Notes: generated from the letters alone by a model not told the origin. Positions 25,263-35,828 are shown, counted from the first letter of the stretch. The stretch is 58,307 nucleotides of DNA from Azotobacter beijerinckii (GCF_900110885.1 NZ_FOFJ01000025.1:1-58307), one strand, 5' to 3'. A program made the numbers and translations.

Positions 25263-26585
25263 TCAAGAGGCGTTGCCGAGTTCCCGGCGAGTCGCCAGCT
25301 GCGTCGTCGGGAAGTGGCAGGTGAACAGGCTGCCCTTGCCTGGCTCGCTGGCGATTTCCAGGCGGCCGTGGTGGTGGATCAGTGCATGCTTGACGATGGC
25401 CAGGCCCAGGCCGGTGCCGCCGGTGCTGGCCGAGCGGCTGGCGTCGACCCGGTAGAAGCGTTCGGTCAGCCGCGCCAGGTGCCGGGATTCGATGCCGATG
25501 CCGGTGTCCTGCACGCTCAGGTGTCCGCCGGCCGGGTCGGCCCACCAGCGGATGCGGATCTCGCCGCCGGCCGGGGTGTATTTCACCGCGTTGAACACCA
25601 GGTTGGAGAAGGCGCTGTTCAGCTCTGCCTCGTTGCCCTGGAGTTCGAGCCGGGGATCGGCCTCCAGGAGGATCTGGTGGTTGCCTTCCCCGGAGAGCGC
25701 CCGGGCATCCCTGGAGATCGCCTGCAGCAGCGGCTCCACCGCGACCGGCTGCTTGTCCTGGAGGCTGTCGCTGGCCTCCAGCCGGGCCAGCAGCAGCAAG
25801 TCGTCGAGCAGGTTCTTCATGCGTTCGGCCTGCTGCTGCATCTGTTGCAGGGGGCGGCGCCAGCGCGGATTCACGTCCTCGACGTTGTCCAGCAGGGGCT
25901 CCAGATAACCGGCGATCACCGTCAGCGGGGTGCGCAGCTCGTGGGAGACGTTGGCGACGAAGTCCTTGCGCATCTGTTCCAGCTGGCGCACGTGGGTCAC
26001 GTCGCGGACCAGCATCAGCTGCTCGCCGTTGCCGTAGCGGGTGATCTGCAGTTGCAGGTGGAGGCGGTCGTTGAGCGGCGAGGGCAGTTCGAGGGCGTCC
26101 TTGAAGTTGTCCTGCGCCATGTAGGTCTTGAAGAGCGGATGGCGGACCAGGTTGGTGATCGGCTGACCGCTGTCCTGCGGCGTCTTCAGGCCGAGCAGGG
26201 TTTCCGCGGCGCGGTTCCACCATTCCAGGTTGCCCTCGGCGTCGAGCATGATCACCGCGTCCTTGAGCGCGGCGGTGGACTCCTGCACGCGGTCGATCAC
26301 CGCCTGCAGGCGGCCGCGCACGCGCTGGTCGCGGCGCTGGATGCTGTAGAGACCGTCGAACACCTCGCCCCACAGGCCGTGGCCGTCCGGCGGCGGCTCC
26401 TCGGGCTGGTAGGTCTTCAGCCACTGGTGCAGGCGGATGAGCTGGTAGAGGTGCCAGGCGAGGTAGGTAGCCAGGCCGATGGCCAGCGACCAGCCGTAGT
26501 CGCCGTCAATCAGGCCGAGCAGCAGGCCGACGGCGGTGGGCGGCAGGAGGCTGCGCAGCAGCGGGCCGAGCCAGGTGGGTTTCAC
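25263..26585 (-). CDS. phoR: Phosphate regulon sensor histidine kinase (440 aa)
   Basis: The sensor kinase of the Pho system. The N-terminus has two close membrane helices with almost no periplasmic part (about residues 10-55), as in PhoR. A PAS domain follows (AVIMLDAEGNLEWWNRAAE). The H-box is FVANVSHELRTPLTVIAGY, the N-box NLVFNAVKYTP, and the G boxes DTGIGIE and GGTGLGLAIVKH. It phosphorylates PhoB when phosphate is low, restrained by PstSCAB and PhoU. It lies 39 bases downstream of phoB. Confidence 0.95.
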   Translation of the reverse strand: MKPTWLGPLLRSLLPPTAVGLLLGLIDGDYGWSLAIGLATYLAWHLYQLIRLHQWLKTYQPEEPPPDGHGLWGEVFDGLYSIQRRDQRVRGRLQAVIDRVQESTAALKDAVIMLDAEGNLEWWNRAAETLLGLKTPQDSGQPITNLVRHPLFKTYMAQDNFKDALELPSPLNDRLHLQLQITRYGNGEQLMLVRDVTHVRQLEQMRKDFVANVSHELRTPLTVIAGYLEPLLDNVEDVNPRWRRPLQQMQQQAERMKNLLDDLLLLARLEASDSLQDKQPVAVEPLLQAISRDARALSGEGNHQILLEADPRLELQGNEAELNSAFSNLVFNAVKYTPAGGEIRIRWWADPAGGHLSVQDTGIGIESRHLARLTERFYRVDASRSASTGGTGLGLAIVKHALIHHHGRLEIASEPGKGSLFTCHFPTTQLATRRELGNAS

Positions 26586-26624
26586 AGGGGCATCCTTGAC
26601 CTTCGCGCCGCTTCGGCGCCGGGT

Positions 26625-27314
<690 letters not shown>

Positions 27315-27368
27315 GGGCAGCTGTCCCGTTGTAGTTCCTGTCAGTGCAGCGCATTAGATAACGGAATT

Positions 27369-27386
27369 ATTGCAGCCGTATGACAG
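27369..27386 (-). promoter_or_regulatory. Pho box of phoBR
   Basis: On the minus strand CTGTCAT-ACGG-CTGCAAT gives two half-sites 11 bases apart, about 55 bases upstream of the phoB start. The second half has two mismatches. It indicates autoregulation by PhoB. Confidence 0.7.
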
Positions 27387-27420
27387 ATAAATGCCTGCGG
27401 GAGGCCGGTGCGGACCGGCT

Positions 27421-28308
27421 CTAGAGCGCGTAGTCGAGGACCAGGCCGAGCAGGACCGCCAGGCCGGCCCAGTGGTTGTGCAGGAAGGCCCGGAAGCAGG
27501 CCTGCGGCTCGCGCCGGCGGGTGGCGACGAATTCCCAGGCGAAGCACAGCGCGGCGACCAGCAGGCCGAGGTGGAAGTACAGGCCGAACCCCTGACGCGC
27601 CCCGACCACCAGCAGGAGGCCGAGGGTCAGGCCCTGCAGGGCGAGGATGATCGCCCGGTCGGCGGCGCCGAAGAGGATGGCGGTGGACTTCACGCCGATC
27701 TTCAGGTCGTCCTCGCGGTCGGTCATCGCGTAGTAGGTATCGTAGCCCACGGTCCACGCCAGGTTGGCGATGAAGATCAGCCAGGCTTCGAGCGGCAGGC
27801 GGCCGGTCGCGGCGGTGAAGGCCATCAGGATGCCCCAGGAGTAGGCCGCCCCGAGTACCAACTGCGGGAGGTGGGTGTAGCGCTTCATGAAGGGGTAGAG
27901 CGAGGCCACCGCCAGGGCGCCGAAGGACAGGGCGACGGTCGTCGGGTCGGTCAGCAGCACCAGGCCGAAGCTCAGCGCCACCAGCACGGCGAACAGGGTC
28001 AAGGCCTCGCGCGTCGTGATCCGGCCGGTCGCCAGCGGCCGCTGGCGGGTGCGGCTGACGTGGCCGTCGAAGTGGCGGTCGGCGAAGTCGTTGATCACGC
28101 AGCCGGCCGAGCGCATGAGGATCACGCCGCCGGCGAAGATCAGTACGTGTTTCGGGCTGGGCGCGCCATCGGCGGCGATCCATACCGCCCAGAGGGTCGG
28201 CCAGAGCAGCAGGTAGATGCCGATCGGCCGGTCCAGGCGCATCAGCTGGATGAAGTCCCAGGCGCGGGGGTGCAGGCGGTTCATCGAGTGCAGCAGGGCG
28301 GTGTACAT
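27421..28308 (-). CDS. ubiA: 4-hydroxybenzoate octaprenyltransferase (295 aa)
   Basis: A membrane prenyltransferase that joins the polyprenyl tail to 4-hydroxybenzoate in ubiquinone synthesis. The first Asp-rich motif is [18 protein letters not shown] near residue 70, and the second is [16 protein letters not shown] near 190. Eight to nine hydrophobic helices surround these. The ATG ends at 28308. It follows ubiC by 29 bases on the same strand. Confidence 0.95.
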   Translation of the reverse strand: MYTALLHSMNRLHPRAWDFIQLMRLDRPIGIYLLLWPTLWAVWIAADGAPSPKHVLIFAGGVILMRSAGCVINDFADRHFDGHVSRTRQRPLATGRITTREALTLFAVLVALSFGLVLLTDPTTVALSFGALAVASLYPFMKRYTHLPQLVLGAAYSWGILMAFTAATGRLPLEAWLIFIANLAWTVGYDTYYAMTDREDDLKIGVKSTAILFGAADRAIILALQGLTLGLLLVVGARQGFGLYFHLGLLVAALCFAWEFVATRRREPQACFRAFLHNHWAGLAVLLGLVLDYAL

Positions 28309-28337
28309 GGTCGGCTCTCCCGGACGGCTCCGGCGGA

Positions 28338-28889
28338 TTATAAGGCGTCCGGGTCGATTCCCTGGTATCGCCAGAGATCCGGCAGGAAGACCTCCGCCAC
28401 CAGCACCTTCAGGGCTCCGCGGCGGAAGCAGGAGCGGCGCCCCCAGAGGCCACTGCGGCGCACCGCGGCCGGCAGGTCGGCCGGCGGATAGCGGGTCGCC
28501 TGGAGCGGGCCGCGTGCGAAGGCCGGATCGCTGAACAACAGCTCGCCGAGGGGCCGGAGGCCCAGCTCGGCGAGCACCGGGGCGAAGCCTTCCAGGGCCT
28601 CGAGCGCCGCCACGCTGCGGGCGAACACCCAGGGGCGCTCCTCGCCGAGCAGGTAGACCTCGCGTGCCCAGCCTGCGCTGCCGGGCGCCACGCCGAGGGC
28701 GGCGCACTCGTCGTCGCGCAGGGTCTGCCAGCCTTCCTCCAGCAGGGTCACGGCGAAGCGCCCGGCGGAGAGGGCGGTCAGCCGGCGGGTCAGCGAGCCG
28801 GTATCGAACAGCCAGTCGGCCAGGCAGGCTGCGGGGGCGGGGTGCAACTGGTCGGCGCCGAGCCAGTGGAAAGCGGGAGCAGCGGTCAC
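28338..28889 (-). CDS. ubiC: Chorismate lyase (183 aa)
   Basis: It converts chorismate to 4-hydroxybenzoate and pyruvate, the first committed step of ubiquinone synthesis, and feeds UbiA, whose gene follows. Family features include the conserved core [19 protein letters not shown] and the C-terminal [23 protein letters not shown]. Length is normal. The gene is divergent from the rubredoxin gene. Confidence 0.9.
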   Translation of the reverse strand: MTAAPAFHWLGADQLHPAPAACLADWLFDTGSLTRRLTALSAGRFAVTLLEEGWQTLRDDECAALGVAPGSAGWAREVYLLGEERPWVFARSVAALEALEGFAPVLAELGLRPLGELLFSDPAFARGPLQATRYPPADLPAAVRRSGLWGRRSCFRRGALKVLVAEVFLPDLWRYQGIDPDAL

Positions 28890-29041
28890 AGGGGCATTCC
28901 GGAGGAGTGGACAGGGGGGCGAGTCTAGGGCCTGCCATCGATTGTTTCCACGCTGGCATGCGTGCCGGCCGGCGCCGCTCTTGGCGCTGTCGGCGACTTG
29001 CAGTAGCGTGGGGTATTGGTCGGGGCATCGGGAGGTGAGCC

Positions 29042-29209
29042 ATGCGCAAGTGGCAATGCATCGTCTGCGGCTTTATTTACGAGGAGGCCAACGGCCTTCC
29101 GGAGGAGAACATCGCGCCGGGGACCGCCTGGGAGGACGTGCCCTCCGACTGGCTGTGTCCCGAGTGCGGTGCCGGAAAGCAGGACTTCGAGATGATCGAG
29201 ATCGTTTGA
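29042..29209 (+). CDS. rubA: Rubredoxin (55 aa)
   Basis: A small one-iron electron carrier. The two CxxC knuckles are WQCIVCGF (Cys 6 and 9) and [14 protein letters not shown] (Cys 39 and 42), binding one iron. The length is typical of bacterial rubredoxins of the AlkG1 type. It may donate electrons to oxygenases or protect against oxygen stress; the partner reductase gene is not in this window. The start ATG at 29042 follows a GGAGGTGA ribosome site. Confidence 0.93.
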   Translation: MRKWQCIVCGFIYEEANGLPEENIAPGTAWEDVPSDWLCPECGAGKQDFEMIEIV

Positions 29210-29454
29210 CGCTAATTCCCTTGTTTTTCCAGAATTTTCTGGGCAACTAGCCGTTGGGCGCGCGTTTTTCCCTGACCGGGCGCGGCGGCCGGGCAGGGCG
29301 CTCCATCGGCTCGCACCGCTCAAGGCCGCGGGGCGACTGGCGGAGAGCCGGATGGCATGCCATCCTCCCTGTGTTGGCTGCAACATGGAGCCGTTGTGGC
29401 AGTGGGAAGAGCAAACGTACGGATACAACAACAAGAAACGTCGAAGAGGTAATC

Positions 29455-29727
29455 ATGCGTAAACCGGAACTTGCTGCCGCCATCGCGGAAAAGACCGATC
29501 TCACCCGGGATCAGGCCAACCGGGTACTCAATGCGATGCTCGAGGAAATCACCGGCGCGCTGAACCGCAAGGACAGCGTCACCCTGGTCGGCTTTGGCAC
29601 TTTCCTGCAGCGCCATCGCGGTGCCCGGACCGGAAAGAATCCGCAGACCGGCCAGCCGGTCAACATCAGGGCCAGCAACACGGTCGCCTTCAAGCCCGGA
29701 AAATCGCTCCGGGATGCCGTCAACTGA
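29455..29727 (+). CDS. hupA: HU-family DNA-binding protein (90 aa)
   Basis: A nucleoid protein that bends DNA. It begins MRKPELAAAIAEKTDLTRDQ, has the conserved VGFGTF turn near residue 45, the Pro-bearing arm GARTGKNPQTGQPVNI and the tail AFKPGKSLRDAV. Ribosome site GAAGAGG lies upstream of the ATG at 29455. Assignment as HU alpha rather than beta, or as IHF-like, is by overall likeness. A clear terminator follows. Confidence 0.9.
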   Translation: MRKPELAAAIAEKTDLTRDQANRVLNAMLEEITGALNRKDSVTLVGFGTFLQRHRGARTGKNPQTGQPVNIRASNTVAFKPGKSLRDAVN

Positions 29728-29744
29728 TCGAGCGCAGGCCCGTG

Positions 29745-29771
29745 TCGCCCGAACGGGAAGGGTTCGGGCGA
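29745..29771. terminator. Terminator after the HU gene
   Basis: TCGCCCGAAC (29745-29754) pairs with GTTCGGGCGA (29762-29771) around GGGAAGG, a perfect 10-bp stem. It also faces the convergent HDOD gene. Confidence 0.75.
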
Positions 29772-29834
29772 TGAACTCTCCCTGACTGGGATTTGCGCGC
29801 CATCGTTCAATTCGTGATGGACGGCCGCACCGTC

Positions 29835-31232
29835 TCACTCCGGCTGCGCGAGCAGCACGCGCAACGCCGTTTCCGCCGCCAGCACCCGGTCCAGCGCCTC
29901 CTCGGCCCTGGCCCGGGTCAGCCCCAGGTCGTCGAGCAGCCGCGGGGGAATCTCCTCCTGCGGCGTGTCGCCGATGCCGCGGTTGCGCAGCAGGTTGACC
30001 GCCAGATAGACCAGATTGGCATACACCGCGTGCCGGCCGCGGTAGTCGGCATCGTGCTGGCCGTTCAGTGCGACCGTCAGCTCCTCGGGCATCTGCCAGT
30101 GCTCCATCAGCCAGGCGCCGATCTGTTCGCGGGTGACGCCGAGCAGGTGGTGTTCGACCAGGGCGTGCGGGATGTGCGGATTGATCTGCAGGTGCTGGCT
30201 GAGCAGCTTGAAGTAGGGCGGGAAGATGTGTGCGAGGGTCAGGTAGCCGAAGTTGTGCAGCAGTCCGGCCAGGTAGGCCAGGCCCGGTTCCGGGCGTGTG
30301 CCGCGTGGCATCGCCCGGCACAGGCCGTCCATCAGGGTGGCGGTGTAGAGGGCCGCTTCCCAGTAGGACGTCATGTCGTCCCGGGCGTCGGGGGGCTCGG
30401 GGGGCTTGCCCTCGGACAAGCCGAGCGACAGGTTGAGTACCACCTCGGAGCCGAGCACCCGCACGATGGCGTCCTCCACCGAGAGCACCCTTTCCGGTGC
30501 CGGATGATGGGCGGTGCCGCTCAAGCCGGCCCAGCTGACCACCTGGGCGGCCAGGGCCGGATCGGTCTCGATCAGGTCGGTGACGTCGTCGTCGCTGCAG
30601 CCGCGGAGATTGCCGTACAGCTGGTGGATCCGGCGCACGGTGTTCTGCCGGGGCGGGATCTCCACCCGGCGCTCCAGGCGCTGACGGATGCGCCGGGCGG
30701 TGAAGCCCTGCACCGCCTCCATCGGCTCGGCGGCGTGCCTCTGCAGGTTGTGGCGCAGGCGGACCAGCGGCATGCCGAAACGGGCGCCGTGGGCATCGGC
30801 GAGCAGGCTGCGATAGACCTCGCGGTCGATTTCCAGGAGCACGTGGGGCTGGCCGGAGTCGAGCAGCAGGCTCGGCTCCTGCAACAGGCGTTCGTCGTAC
30901 AGGCAGGGGACGTCGATCAGCGCCGGCAGGCCGGGGAGCGCGCTCAGCCGCGCGCTGTCGAGCAACTGCCGCCGGCGTGCCTCGGCGGGGACGAGGTCGC
31001 GGCCGACGACCGTTTTCAGGCGGTGGAGGTCAAGCAGCTGGTCGCCGGGGAACAGCACCAGCAGGCTGCCGGCGGCATCTTCGAGCAGCGCCGCCTGTAC
31101 CCGCGGCAGGCCGGAGCCGGGCCGCTCGTGCACGATCCGCACGGGAACCCCGAGGCTTGTCAGCAGGTCGCGGATGATCGGCGGCAGTTGGGGTTTCAGC
31201 AACTCGGCGGCGGTCGGCACGGTGTCGGGCAT
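29835..31232 (-). CDS. YbaK-like and HDOD domain protein (465 aa)
   Basis: The N-terminal part (about residues 1-150) resembles the YbaK/ProX-type aminoacyl-tRNA deacylase fold (VQAALLEDAAGSLLVLFPGD). The C-terminal half (about 190-440) is an HDOD domain, an HD-like domain used in signalling: VRRIHQLYGNLRGCSDDDVTDLIETDPALAAQVV, here noted by parts, and YLAGLLHNFGYLTLAHIFPP near 340. Such proteins occur next to recG in pseudomonads. Function unknown; regulatory by family. Confidence 0.75.
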   Translation of the reverse strand: MPDTVPTAAELLKPQLPPIIRDLLTSLGVPVRIVHERPGSGLPRVQAALLEDAAGSLLVLFPGDQLLDLHRLKTVVGRDLVPAEARRRQLLDSARLSALPGLPALIDVPCLYDERLLQEPSLLLDSGQPHVLLEIDREVYRSLLADAHGARFGMPLVRLRHNLQRHAAEPMEAVQGFTARRIRQRLERRVEIPPRQNTVRRIHQLYGNLRGCSDDDVTDLIETDPALAAQVVSWAGLSGTAHHPAPERVLSVEDAIVRVLGSEVVLNLSLGLSEGKPPEPPDARDDMTSYWEAALYTATLMDGLCRAMPRGTRPEPGLAYLAGLLHNFGYLTLAHIFPPYFKLLSQHLQINPHIPHALVEHHLLGVTREQIGAWLMEHWQMPEELTVALNGQHDADYRGRHAVYANLVYLAVNLLRNRGIGDTPQEEIPPRLLDDLGLTRARAEEALDRVLAAETALRVLLAQPE

Positions 31233-31312
31233 GAAGCATTCTGCCGGAGGGGCGAAATCAGGGGAGTATAATCAGTCGGCCGGTCGCTGCACTGACCTGC
31301 GCCAATGACGGC

Positions 31313-33388
31313 TCAGACCTGCCCGTACTGCTGGCCATGCCGCAGCCAGCGCTCCAGCAGCGGGCCGACATGCTGCGGCCAGCGCGCCAACAGGCTCTGC
31401 GCCGCCTCGCGCGCCGCCGGCAGCAGATCGGCGTCGCGCATCAGGTCGGCGACCTTGAACTGCAAGAGGCCGGTCTGGCGGGTGCCGAGCATCTCGCCGG
31501 GGCCGCGCAGCTCCAGATCCTTCTCGGCGATGACGAAGCCGTCCGAGGTCTCGCGCATGATCGCCAGGCGCTCGCGGCCGAGCTGCGACAGCGGCGCGTG
31601 GTAGAGCAGCAGACAGTGGCTGGCGGCGCTGCCGCGGCCGACCCGCCCGCGCAGCTGGTGCAGCTGGGCGAGGCCGAGGCGCTCGGGGTTCTCGATGATC
31701 ATCAGGCTGGCATTGGGCACGTCGACGCCGACCTCGATCACCGTGGTGGCGACCAGCAGCTGCAGCCGGCCGGCCTTGAACTCTTCCATCACCGCGGCCT
31801 TCTCCGCCGGCTTCATGCGTCCGTGGATCAGGCCCACGCGCAGTTCGCCGAGGGCGGCGTCGAGTTCCTCGAAGGTGGTTTCCGCGGCCTGGCAGGTCAG
31901 CTCCTCGGACTCCTCGATCAGCGTGCACACCCAATAGGCCTGGCGGCCCTCGAGGCAGGCGGCGCGGACCCGTTCGACCACCTCCAGGCGCCGGCTGTCG
32001 GCGATCACCAGGGTGTTCACCGGGGTGCGACCGGGCGGCAGCTCGTCGAGGATCGAGGTGTCCAGGTCGGCGTAGGCGCTCATCGCCAGGGTACGCGGGA
32101 TGGGCGTGGCGGTCATAATCAGCTGGTGCGGGCAGAGGCGGCCGTCGACGCCCTTCTGGCGCAGGGCCAGGCGCTGCTGGACGCCGAAGCGGTGCTGCTC
32201 GTCGATGATCGCCAGGGCCAGGTTGCGAAAGCGCACCTCGTCCTGGAACAGCGCGTGGGTGCCGACCACCATCGGGCAGCCGCCGGCGATCTTCTCCAGC
32301 GCCGTGGCGCGCGCCTTGCCCTTGAGCTTGCCGGCCAGCCAGGCGAGATCGATGCCCAGCGGTTCCAGCCAGCGGGCGAAGTTGAGGTAGTGCTGTTCGG
32401 CGAGAATCTCGGTGGGCGCCATCAGCGCCACCTGGTAGCCGGCTTCCAGGGCCTGCAGGGCGGCCAGCGCGGCGACCACCGTCTTGCCGGCGCCGACGTC
32501 GCCCTGCACCAGGCGCAGCATGGGCTCGGACTGGCTGAGGTCGTGGGCGATCTCGGCACCGACCCGGCGCTGGGCACCGGTGGGGGCGAAGCCGAGGTTG
32601 GCGAGAAACTGCATCGGCAGACGCTGGGCTCTGGGCAGTCGCGGCGCGTGCTGGGCGCGGATGCTCTCGCGCAGGCGCTGCAGCGACAGCTGGTGGGTCA
32701 GCAGCTCCTCGAAGGCCAGGCGATGCTGGGCCCAGTGGCGGCCCTCGGCGAGTTCCGCGAGATCGGCGTCCGGCGGCGGCCGGTGCAGGTAGCGGATCGC
32801 CTCGTCCAGCGGCGCGAGGCGGTGGGCGCGGGCCAGTTCCGCCGGCAGCCAGTCCGGCAGGCTGTGCGGGCCGAGGCGGGCCAGCGCCTGCCCGGTCAGG
32901 CCGCGCAGGCGCTGCTGGGTGAGGCCCTCGGTGGTCGGGTAGATGGGCGTCAGGGTCTGCTCGACCGGTGCCGGTTCGTCGCCATTCTGCGCGCGGTATT
33001 CCGGATGATAGATCTCCAGGCCCGAGGCGCCGGGGCGCACCTCGCCGTAGCAGCGCAGCAGGGTGCCGCGCTTCAGGCCATCCTGCTGCGCCGGGCTGAA
33101 GTGGAAGAAGCGCAGGGACAGGGTACCGCTGCCGTCCTGCAGGCGCACCAGCAGGCTGCGGCGCCGGCCCGTGACGACGTCGGCGGTGGCCACCGTACCT
33201 TCGACCACCGCATCCTGGCCCGGACGCAGGGCGCCGATCGGGGTGATCCGGGTACGGTCCTGGTAGCGCAGCGGCAGGTGGAACAGCAGATCCTGGAGGG
33301 TCTCCAGGCCGACCCGGGCGAGTTTCTCGGCCAGCGCCGCGCCGACGCCCTTGAGCGCCGTGACCGGAACCGCCGCCAGCTCGCTCAT
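31313..33388 (-). CDS. recG: ATP-dependent DNA helicase RecG (691 aa)
   Basis: It remodels stalled replication forks and branched DNA. The N-terminal wedge/OB domain includes TALKGVGAALAEKLARVG and DAVVEGTVATADV. Helicase motifs follow: Walker A VQGDVGAGKTVVA, motif II AIIDEQHRFGVQQR (DEQH), motif III TATPIPRTLA, motif IV-VI regions including LVATTVIEVGVDVPNA and QLRGRVGRG. Full length. The start overlaps the oxyR stop by four bases, so the two are translated together, as known for oxyR-recG in Pseudomonas. Confidence 0.96.
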   Translation of the reverse strand: MSELAAVPVTALKGVGAALAEKLARVGLETLQDLLFHLPLRYQDRTRITPIGALRPGQDAVVEGTVATADVVTGRRRSLLVRLQDGSGTLSLRFFHFSPAQQDGLKRGTLLRCYGEVRPGASGLEIYHPEYRAQNGDEPAPVEQTLTPIYPTTEGLTQQRLRGLTGQALARLGPHSLPDWLPAELARAHRLAPLDEAIRYLHRPPPDADLAELAEGRHWAQHRLAFEELLTHQLSLQRLRESIRAQHAPRLPRAQRLPMQFLANLGFAPTGAQRRVGAEIAHDLSQSEPMLRLVQGDVGAGKTVVAALAALQALEAGYQVALMAPTEILAEQHYLNFARWLEPLGIDLAWLAGKLKGKARATALEKIAGGCPMVVGTHALFQDEVRFRNLALAIIDEQHRFGVQQRLALRQKGVDGRLCPHQLIMTATPIPRTLAMSAYADLDTSILDELPPGRTPVNTLVIADSRRLEVVERVRAACLEGRQAYWVCTLIEESEELTCQAAETTFEELDAALGELRVGLIHGRMKPAEKAAVMEEFKAGRLQLLVATTVIEVGVDVPNASLMIIENPERLGLAQLHQLRGRVGRGSAASHCLLLYHAPLSQLGRERLAIMRETSDGFVIAEKDLELRGPGEMLGTRQTGLLQFKVADLMRDADLLPAAREAAQSLLARWPQHVGPLLERWLRHGQQYGQV

Positions 33389-34320
33389 GCGCTCTGCTGG
33401 GCGGGCCCGGCCGGCGAATGGCTCACCGAGCACAGGCGGATGGAGTCGGTCAGCAGCTCGATCGCCTTCGGCCGCGGGAAGCTGGCGCGCCAGGCGATGG
33501 CCACGGTGCGGAACGGCACCGGCGAGGTCAGCGGGCGAACCTCGAGCACGCCGGGGGCATAGTGGTGGCTGTTCACCGCGGTGAACGGCAGCACCGAGAT
33601 GCCGAGCCCGGAGGCAACCATGTGGCGGATGGTTTCCAGCGAGCTGGACTCCACCGTGGTGTGGCGGTGCGCCTCGTCGGCCTTGCGCAGCGACGGGCAG
33701 GCTTCCAGCACCTGGTCGCGGAAGCAGTGGCCCTCGCCGAGCAGCAGCAGGCTCTTGTCGTTGAGCATCTCGCTGTCGATGGTCTGCAGCTTGGTCCAGG
33801 GGTGGTCGGCCGGCAGCAGGGCGTAGAAGGGCTCGTCGTAGAGCGGCTTGGTCAGCACGTCCGCCTCGTGGAACGGCAGGGCGACGATGATCGCGTCGAG
33901 TTCGCCGGTGCGCAGCTTGTCGCGCAGCACGTGGGTGAAGTTTTCCTCGATGTACAGCGGCATCTGCGGCGCCGCCTTGTGCAGCTGCGGGATCAGGTGC
34001 GGAAACAGGTAGGGACCGATGGTGTAGATGGCGCCGACCTTGAGCGGCGCGGCCAGCTGGTTCTTGCCGGCCTGGGCCAGTTCGCGGATGCTCTGTGCCT
34101 GCTCCAGCACCTTCTGCGCCTGGGTGACGATGCCCTCGCCGACCGGGGTCAGGCGCACGGCGGTCTTGCTGCGTTCGAAGATCAGCACGCCGAGTTCGTC
34201 CTCGAGCTTCTTCACGCCCACCGAGAGGGTCGGCTGGCTGACGTGGCAGCGTTCGGCGGCGCGTCCGAAATGCTGTTCTTGGGCGAGGGTGACGATGTAG
34301 CGCAGTTCGGTGAGGGTCAT
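33385..34320 (-). CDS. oxyR: Hydrogen peroxide-sensing LysR regulator (311 aa)
   Basis: The N-terminal helix-turn-helix (MTLTELRYIVTLAQEQHFGR, then RCHVSQPTLSVGVKKLE) is the LysR type. The redox switch cysteines are both present in GEGHCFRDQVLEAC, equivalent to Cys199 and Cys208. It activates catalase and alkyl hydroperoxide reductase genes after oxidation. It is the first gene of an oxyR-recG unit and divergent from the epimerase gene. Confidence 0.96.
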   Translation of the reverse strand: MTLTELRYIVTLAQEQHFGRAAERCHVSQPTLSVGVKKLEDELGVLIFERSKTAVRLTPVGEGIVTQAQKVLEQAQSIRELAQAGKNQLAAPLKVGAIYTIGPYLFPHLIPQLHKAAPQMPLYIEENFTHVLRDKLRTGELDAIIVALPFHEADVLTKPLYDEPFYALLPADHPWTKLQTIDSEMLNDKSLLLLGEGHCFRDQVLEACPSLRKADEAHRHTTVESSSLETIRHMVASGLGISVLPFTAVNSHHYAPGVLEVRPLTSPVPFRTVAIAWRASFPRPKAIELLTDSIRLCSVSHSPAGPAQQSA

Positions 34321-34408
34321 AGCGAATTTCCATTAGCTCACCAGCAAGAATAGCCTTTGCTTGGCCGAGAACCAACCATGCCCGTGGACTCCACGGGGGG
34401 AGAGGCGG

Positions 34409-35269
34409 ATGGAAACCACAGATCCCGTGCTGCTGATCGCCGGGTGCGGCGACGTCGGCAGCCGACTCGGCGAGCGGCTGGCCGCCGCCGGCTGGCGCGT
34501 GCATGGCCTGCGCCGGCAGGTGGCGGCCCTGCCGCCGGCGATCCTGCCGCTGCGCGGCGATCTCGAGGCCGCCCAGTGCCCGCCGGACTGGCCGGGCGGG
34601 CCGCTCGATTACCTGGTCTACTGCGCGGCGGCCAGCCGCCACGACGAGGCCGGCTATCGCGCCGCCTATGTCGAGGGTCTGCGCCATGTGCTGGACTGGC
34701 TGGCGCTCCACGGCCAACGGCCGCGACGGCTGCTGTTCGTCTCCAGCACCGGGGTTTACGGCCAGCAGGACGGCGAGTGGGTCGACGAGCGCTCGCCCAC
34801 CGAGCCTTTGGGGTTCTCCGGGCGGGTCCTGCTGGAAGCCGAGCGACTGGCGCTGGGCAGCGGCCTGCCGGCCAGCGCGGTGCGGCTGGCCGGCATCTAC
34901 GGTCCCGGCCGCGAGTGGCTGATCGGGCAGGTGCGCCGCGGCGCTGGCATCGATCCGCAGCCGCCGCTCTACGGCAACCGCATCCACCGCGACGACGCCG
35001 CGAGTCTTTTGGCTTTCCTGCTCGAGGCCGATGCCCGCGGCGTTCCGCTGGCCGACTGCTATCTGGGCGTGGACGACGCGCCGGCGCCGCTGCACGAGGT
35101 GGTGGCCTGGCTGCGCGGGCGGCTGGGGGTGGTCGGCGAGGGCGGCGAGGGCCTCGGCCGGCGCGCCGGCAGCAAGCGCTGCAGCAATGCCGGGGTCCGC
35201 GCCCTCGGCTGGGCGCCGGACTACCCCAGCTACCGCGAGGGCTATGCGGCGCTGCTGGGCGAGTCTTGA
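34409..35269 (+). CDS. NAD(P)-dependent epimerase, YeeZ-like (286 aa)
   Basis: An extended short-chain dehydrogenase/epimerase-fold protein. The nucleotide-binding turn is LLIAGCGDVGSRLGERLA at the N-terminus, followed by the catalytic region FVSSTGVYGQQDGEWVDE near residue 112 and RLAGIYGPGREW. The YxxxK lysine is not obvious, as in YeeZ-like members. The ATG at 34409 follows a strong GGGGAGAGG site. Substrate unknown. The stop lies 2 bases from the convergent next gene's stop. Confidence 0.75.
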   Translation: METTDPVLLIAGCGDVGSRLGERLAAAGWRVHGLRRQVAALPPAILPLRGDLEAAQCPPDWPGGPLDYLVYCAAASRHDEAGYRAAYVEGLRHVLDWLALHGQRPRRLLFVSSTGVYGQQDGEWVDERSPTEPLGFSGRVLLEAERLALGSGLPASAVRLAGIYGPGREWLIGQVRRGAGIDPQPPLYGNRIHRDDAASLLAFLLEADARGVPLADCYLGVDDAPAPLHEVVAWLRGRLGVVGEGGEGLGRRAGSKRCSNAGVRALGWAPDYPSYREGYAALLGES

Positions 35270-35270
35270 G

Positions 35271-35828
35271 TCAGGGCGCCTGCCAGGCGCAGAAGCAGCC
35301 CTCGGCTAGGGTGCCGCCGGCACGCACCGGACGGCCCTTGAGCAGGGCGTCGAGGACCGGCTCGGCGAAGCTGTTGGCCGCAGTGCAGGTCGCCCCTTCG
35401 CTGTAGGGCCCGAAATAGGCCAGGCGGCCCTGGCGGTCCCAGATCGCCAGCGCCGGGCTCCCCGGCAGCCCTTCGCTGCCGGGGAGAGCCGCCAGCGGCT
35501 GCAGCGCGGCCAGCGCTGGCGGCAGACGCCCCCGGCTGCTCGGCCGCTGCAGGGCATGGAAGGTCACTCCCAGGGGAGCGTAGCGCTCGGCCAGTTCGGC
35601 CAGATGCTGCTGGTTGCCGACGTTGCAGGGGCAGGCCGGATCGTGGAAGTGCACCAGGCGGATCGGCCCGGGCCCCTCCAGTCCGGGCGGCAGGCGCAGG
35701 TCGACGGCGTCGAACAGCACGGTCCGCTGGTAGCGGCCGCGGTACCAGTCGTAGGCGGCGGCCAGGGCGGCGAGGCAGAGGAGGCCGAACAGGACGGCGA
35801 GCAAGGTCTTGCGCTTCGGGGAGAGCAT
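35271..35828 (-). CDS. Membrane-anchored thioredoxin-fold protein, DUF6436-like (185 aa)
   Basis: One N-terminal membrane helix (KTLLAVLFGLLCLAALAAAY) is followed by a thioredoxin-like domain with HFHDPACPCNVGNQQHL near residue 68; the CPC cysteine pair sits where thioredoxins have CxxC. The cis-Pro region is GSPALAIWDRQGRLAYFGP. Two more cysteine spots (GATC and EGCFC) lie at the C-terminus. It could be a periplasmic redox protein; the role is unknown. I chose the ATG ending at 35828 because it begins the anchor; the frame is open 35 codons more. Confidence 0.65.
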   Translation of the reverse strand: MLSPKRKTLLAVLFGLLCLAALAAAYDWYRGRYQRTVLFDAVDLRLPPGLEGPGPIRLVHFHDPACPCNVGNQQHLAELAERYAPLGVTFHALQRPSSRGRLPPALAALQPLAALPGSEGLPGSPALAIWDRQGRLAYFGPYSEGATCTAANSFAEPVLDALLKGRPVRAGGTLAEGCFCAWQAP